A stretch of 64,000 bases of DNA, taken from the NCBI RefSeq assembly GCF_003076275.1, contig NZ_CP029064.1:2924501-2988500 (forward strand), written 5' to 3'. Positions 62,048-64,000 of this stretch are shown here, piece by piece. The translations under genes were made by a program, and so were the position numbers. Source of the DNA: Microbulbifer sp. A4B17 (GTDB lineage: Bacteria > Pseudomonadota > Gammaproteobacteria > Pseudomonadales > Cellvibrionaceae). The notes under the pieces were generated by a model. That model did no database searches. It worked only from the letters and a program-made list of their open reading frames with translations, and was not told the origin of the DNA. Numbering within the stretch: position 1 is the first letter of the stretch; every line of letters begins with the position of its first letter.

Positions 62048-63382
62048 ATGGATAAAATTACGACCTGGCTGGCAAACCACAACATTGCAGAAGTCGAGTG
62101 CCTTGTTCCCGACATGTCAGGTAACGCCAGGGGAAAATTCACTCCTACCGACAAATTCTTAACTCAAGATAGTCGCCTGCCTGAAAGTATTCTGGTGCAA
62201 ACCGTTACCGGAGACTATGTCGACGAACACAATGAGCTCGTTGATCCCGCAGACACCGATATGCTTCTAATACCAGATCCGAACTCGGTGCGTTTGAACC
62301 CTTGGGCCAACGATCCAACAGCACAAATCATCCATGACTGTCATTCTCGCGATGGATCTCCACACCCTATCAGCACCCGAAATATCTTAAAGTTTGTCCT
62401 CGAAAAATATGCGGACAGAGGATGGAAACCTACTGTCGCTCCGGAAGTTGAATTTTACCTTGTAAAAAGAAACCTGGACCCGGACGAAAAACTGTCGGCA
62501 CCTGTAGGAAGGTCAGGACGCACAGAAAAAACCCGACAGTCCTACAGTATTGACGCAGCCAATGAATACGAACCCATTATTGAGGATATGTATGATTTCT
62601 GCGAAGCCCAAGGGCTTGATGTCGATACACTGATTCACGAATCAGGCACAGCGCAGATGGAAATTAACTTTCTGCACGGTGACCCTTTGCAGCTGGCGGA
62701 CCAGGTTTTTACTTTTAAACGCACGGTGCGCGAAACAGCTTTGCGACACGGTATTTATGCAACGTTTATGGCAAAGCCCATGGAGGATGAGCCGGGAAGC
62801 GCCCTACATCTCCACCAGAGCGTAGAGGACAGAAAAACCGGAAAAAACATTTTTGTCGATAACAACGGAAAAGAGAGCAATAATTTCCTGTATTTTATTG
62901 GCGGCATGCAGAAATACACCCCAGGATTTATTAGTTTTTTTGCTCCAAACGTAAATTCTTATCGCCGTTTTACACCTGAAATGGCTGCACCCACCAGCCT
63001 CCATTGGGGTTACGACAACCGAACAACAGGCCTGCGAGTTCCCGATAGTTCAGCGCAAAGTAAACGCCTTGAAAATCGTTTTCCTGGCGCCGATTGCAAT
63101 CCCTACCTTGCTATAGCTGCGTCCCTTGCCTGTGGATATTTGGGAATGACCAATAAAGTCGCACCGAGCGCACCTTACCAGGGCGACTGCTCCAAAGAGG
63201 CAATTACCCTTCCCCGAACTCAGGAACACGCTCTAACACTTTTATCAGATTGCGATGAAGCGACAGAAATGTTTGGCATAAAATTCATAAAAGCCTGGAG
63301 CGCAATCAAGCGAAATGAATACGAGGAATTCAACCGGGTAATCAGCTCATGGGAGAGGGAATTTCTATTATTAAATGTATAA
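62048..63382 (+). CDS. puuA: Glutamine-synthetase-like gamma-glutamylpolyamine synthetase
   Basis: A 444-residue GS-superfamily ligase. It has the truncated N-terminal domain VECLVPDMSGNARGKF, the ATP/metal segments VAPEVEFYLV, ESGTAQMEINFLHGDPLQLA (split), FMAKPMEDEPGSALHLHQS, and ADCNPYLAIAASLACGYLGM. The form resembles PuuA, which ligates glutamate to putrescine, more than nitrogen-assimilatory GlnA, as it lacks the adenylylation-loop pattern. The neighbouring puuB supports this. The rest of a putrescine pathway is not in the window. Confidence 0.8.
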   Translation: MDKITTWLANHNIAEVECLVPDMSGNARGKFTPTDKFLTQDSRLPESILVQTVTGDYVDEHNELVDPADTDMLLIPDPNSVRLNPWANDPTAQIIHDCHSRDGSPHPISTRNILKFVLEKYADRGWKPTVAPEVEFYLVKRNLDPDEKLSAPVGRSGRTEKTRQSYSIDAANEYEPIIEDMYDFCEAQGLDVDTLIHESGTAQMEINFLHGDPLQLADQVFTFKRTVRETALRHGIYATFMAKPMEDEPGSALHLHQSVEDRKTGKNIFVDNNGKESNNFLYFIGGMQKYTPGFISFFAPNVNSYRRFTPEMAAPTSLHWGYDNRTTGLRVPDSSAQSKRLENRFPGADCNPYLAIAASLACGYLGMTNKVAPSAPYQGDCSKEAITLPRTQEHALTLLSDCDEATEMFGIKFIKAWSAIKRNEYEEFNRVISSWEREFLLLNV

Positions 63383-63805
63383 ATAACCGTTCCACTAAAA
63401 GCTAACAGAAATAATAAACTGTTACCGCCAAATTTATTTTTTCGGAAAAAACAACTCACTTTCCCTAACGAACCGGCAGGACATCACTTCCTAATTTGTG
63501 ACAATACAAGCAAAAATATCGAAAATAATTAAAATATATTAGTTTGCTATCACCTTTTTGTTGCCTACATGCGTACGCAGGGTAATCTCAGGTTGCTCAA
63601 TAAATTTGGGCAACCGGTTTGAGAAAGCGAACGCCACTGCCGCAACCGCGGTCCCTTCCCTGGCGACGGTTATCTTCTGCTGTCTTACCACACAAAAATC
63701 CGACCTGTACCAGCCAGCCAGATTTAATACGGTCCCCACAAGGGAAAACCCGGCTGTATTCAGGCGGATTCATATATAAAAAAGCTATAAAAGGGAAAGC
63801 TAGCA
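63383..63805. other. Stretch without a gene before the second M4 protease
   Basis: About 420 bases with no clear coding frame. It holds the promoter region of the gene at 63806; AAGGGA (about 63790) is a plausible ribosome site. Confidence 0.4.
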
Positions 63806-64000
63806 ATGAAGCATTTTGTAGGATTAAGCTGCACTTTAGCCATGGCTATTAGTGCACATGCCGTTGAGCGTGTACCCGCAACAGCGGATATGCTCTCACC
63901 GCAAACTTTAGCTGCCAGCGGCGGGTCGGATATGGCGCTCGAGAAAGTTCGTGAGCGCACTCTCGTCAATGGCAAAACCGTAGCCCGCTATCAACAGACT
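63806..64000 (+). CDS. Second M4 metalloprotease, N-terminal part (cut by window edge)
   Basis: Sixty-five residues are visible. They start MKHFVGLSCTLAMAISAHAV, a signal peptide, and continue with a propeptide stretch that aligns with the protease at 58703 throughout: ERVPATADML versus [10 protein letters not shown], then SDMALEKVRERTL versus [13 protein letters not shown], and VARYQQT in both. It is therefore a paralogue 3.3 kb downstream. The catalytic domain is outside the window. Confidence 0.88.
   Translation, partial: MKHFVGLSCTLAMAISAHAVERVPATADMLSPQTLAASGGSDMALEKVRERTLVNGKTVARYQQT

Overview
The window reads as chromosome of a marine-type gammaproteobacterium, most probably Microbulbifer or a close relative. 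This is inferred from gene content and protein resemblance (CmoA/CmoB/CmoM, FadE-type dehydrogenase, Pseudomonas-type isocitrate lyase, PpsA/PpsR, CysB, secreted M4 proteases), not from a database search. I saw no rRNA, tRNA or CRISPR array.

Layout. 1-6 kb: glutaryl-CoA dehydrogenase, EamA exporter, YicG-like membrane protein, a lipoprotein alpha/beta hydrolase and a mercaptopyruvate-type sulfurtransferase. 6.2-12.1 kb: a gene-poor accessory stretch with two intact copies and one decayed copy of a small Cys-His-Asp protease family that resembles YopT (C58), a YncE-like propeller, a VOC protein and the zinc-independent ribosomal pair L31B-L36B behind a Fur-family-like palindrome. 12.2-23.6 kb: msrA, a MITE-like element, a membrane J-domain protein, cmoM, a MazG-like gene, DUF599, a large M16C peptidase, cmoA-cmoB, sdaA with a structured leader, and a thioredoxin-reductase-like flavoprotein divergent from an Rrf2 regulator. 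23.7-33.2 kb: two adjacent frameshifted small genes (YhhY-like acetyltransferase, zinc-ribbon protein), an FMN-dependent hydroxyacid dehydrogenase, a four-gene FUSC-type efflux operon, a decayed beta-helix gene and a Rieske-like protein lacking cluster ligands. 33.4-46.6 kb: glcB, a LysR regulator, aceA, ackA-pta, an acetyl-CoA hydrolase/transferase and a FadE-type dehydrogenase. 46.9-57.8 kb: a diheme oxidoreductase, a second MITE copy that touches the rraA stop codon, an L,D-transpeptidase, ppsA divergent from ppsR, pabB, a CxxC thioredoxin-like protein, cysB and a 5'-nucleotidase. 57.8-64 kb: an AT-rich gap, a secreted M4 protease, divergent puuB/puuA-like genes and the start of a second M4 protease cut by the window edge.

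How the genes work together: 33-46 kb plus ppsA/ppsR form a coherent C2/fatty-acid node (beta-oxidation first step, acetyl-CoA/acetate interconversion, glyoxylate shunt, gluconeogenic PEP synthesis). CmoA, CmoB and CmoM cover the last steps of the U34 wobble modification. The most unusual content is the YopT-like protease family at 6-12 kb. The nested-hairpin MITE and a cluster of recently broken genes are the next most interesting.
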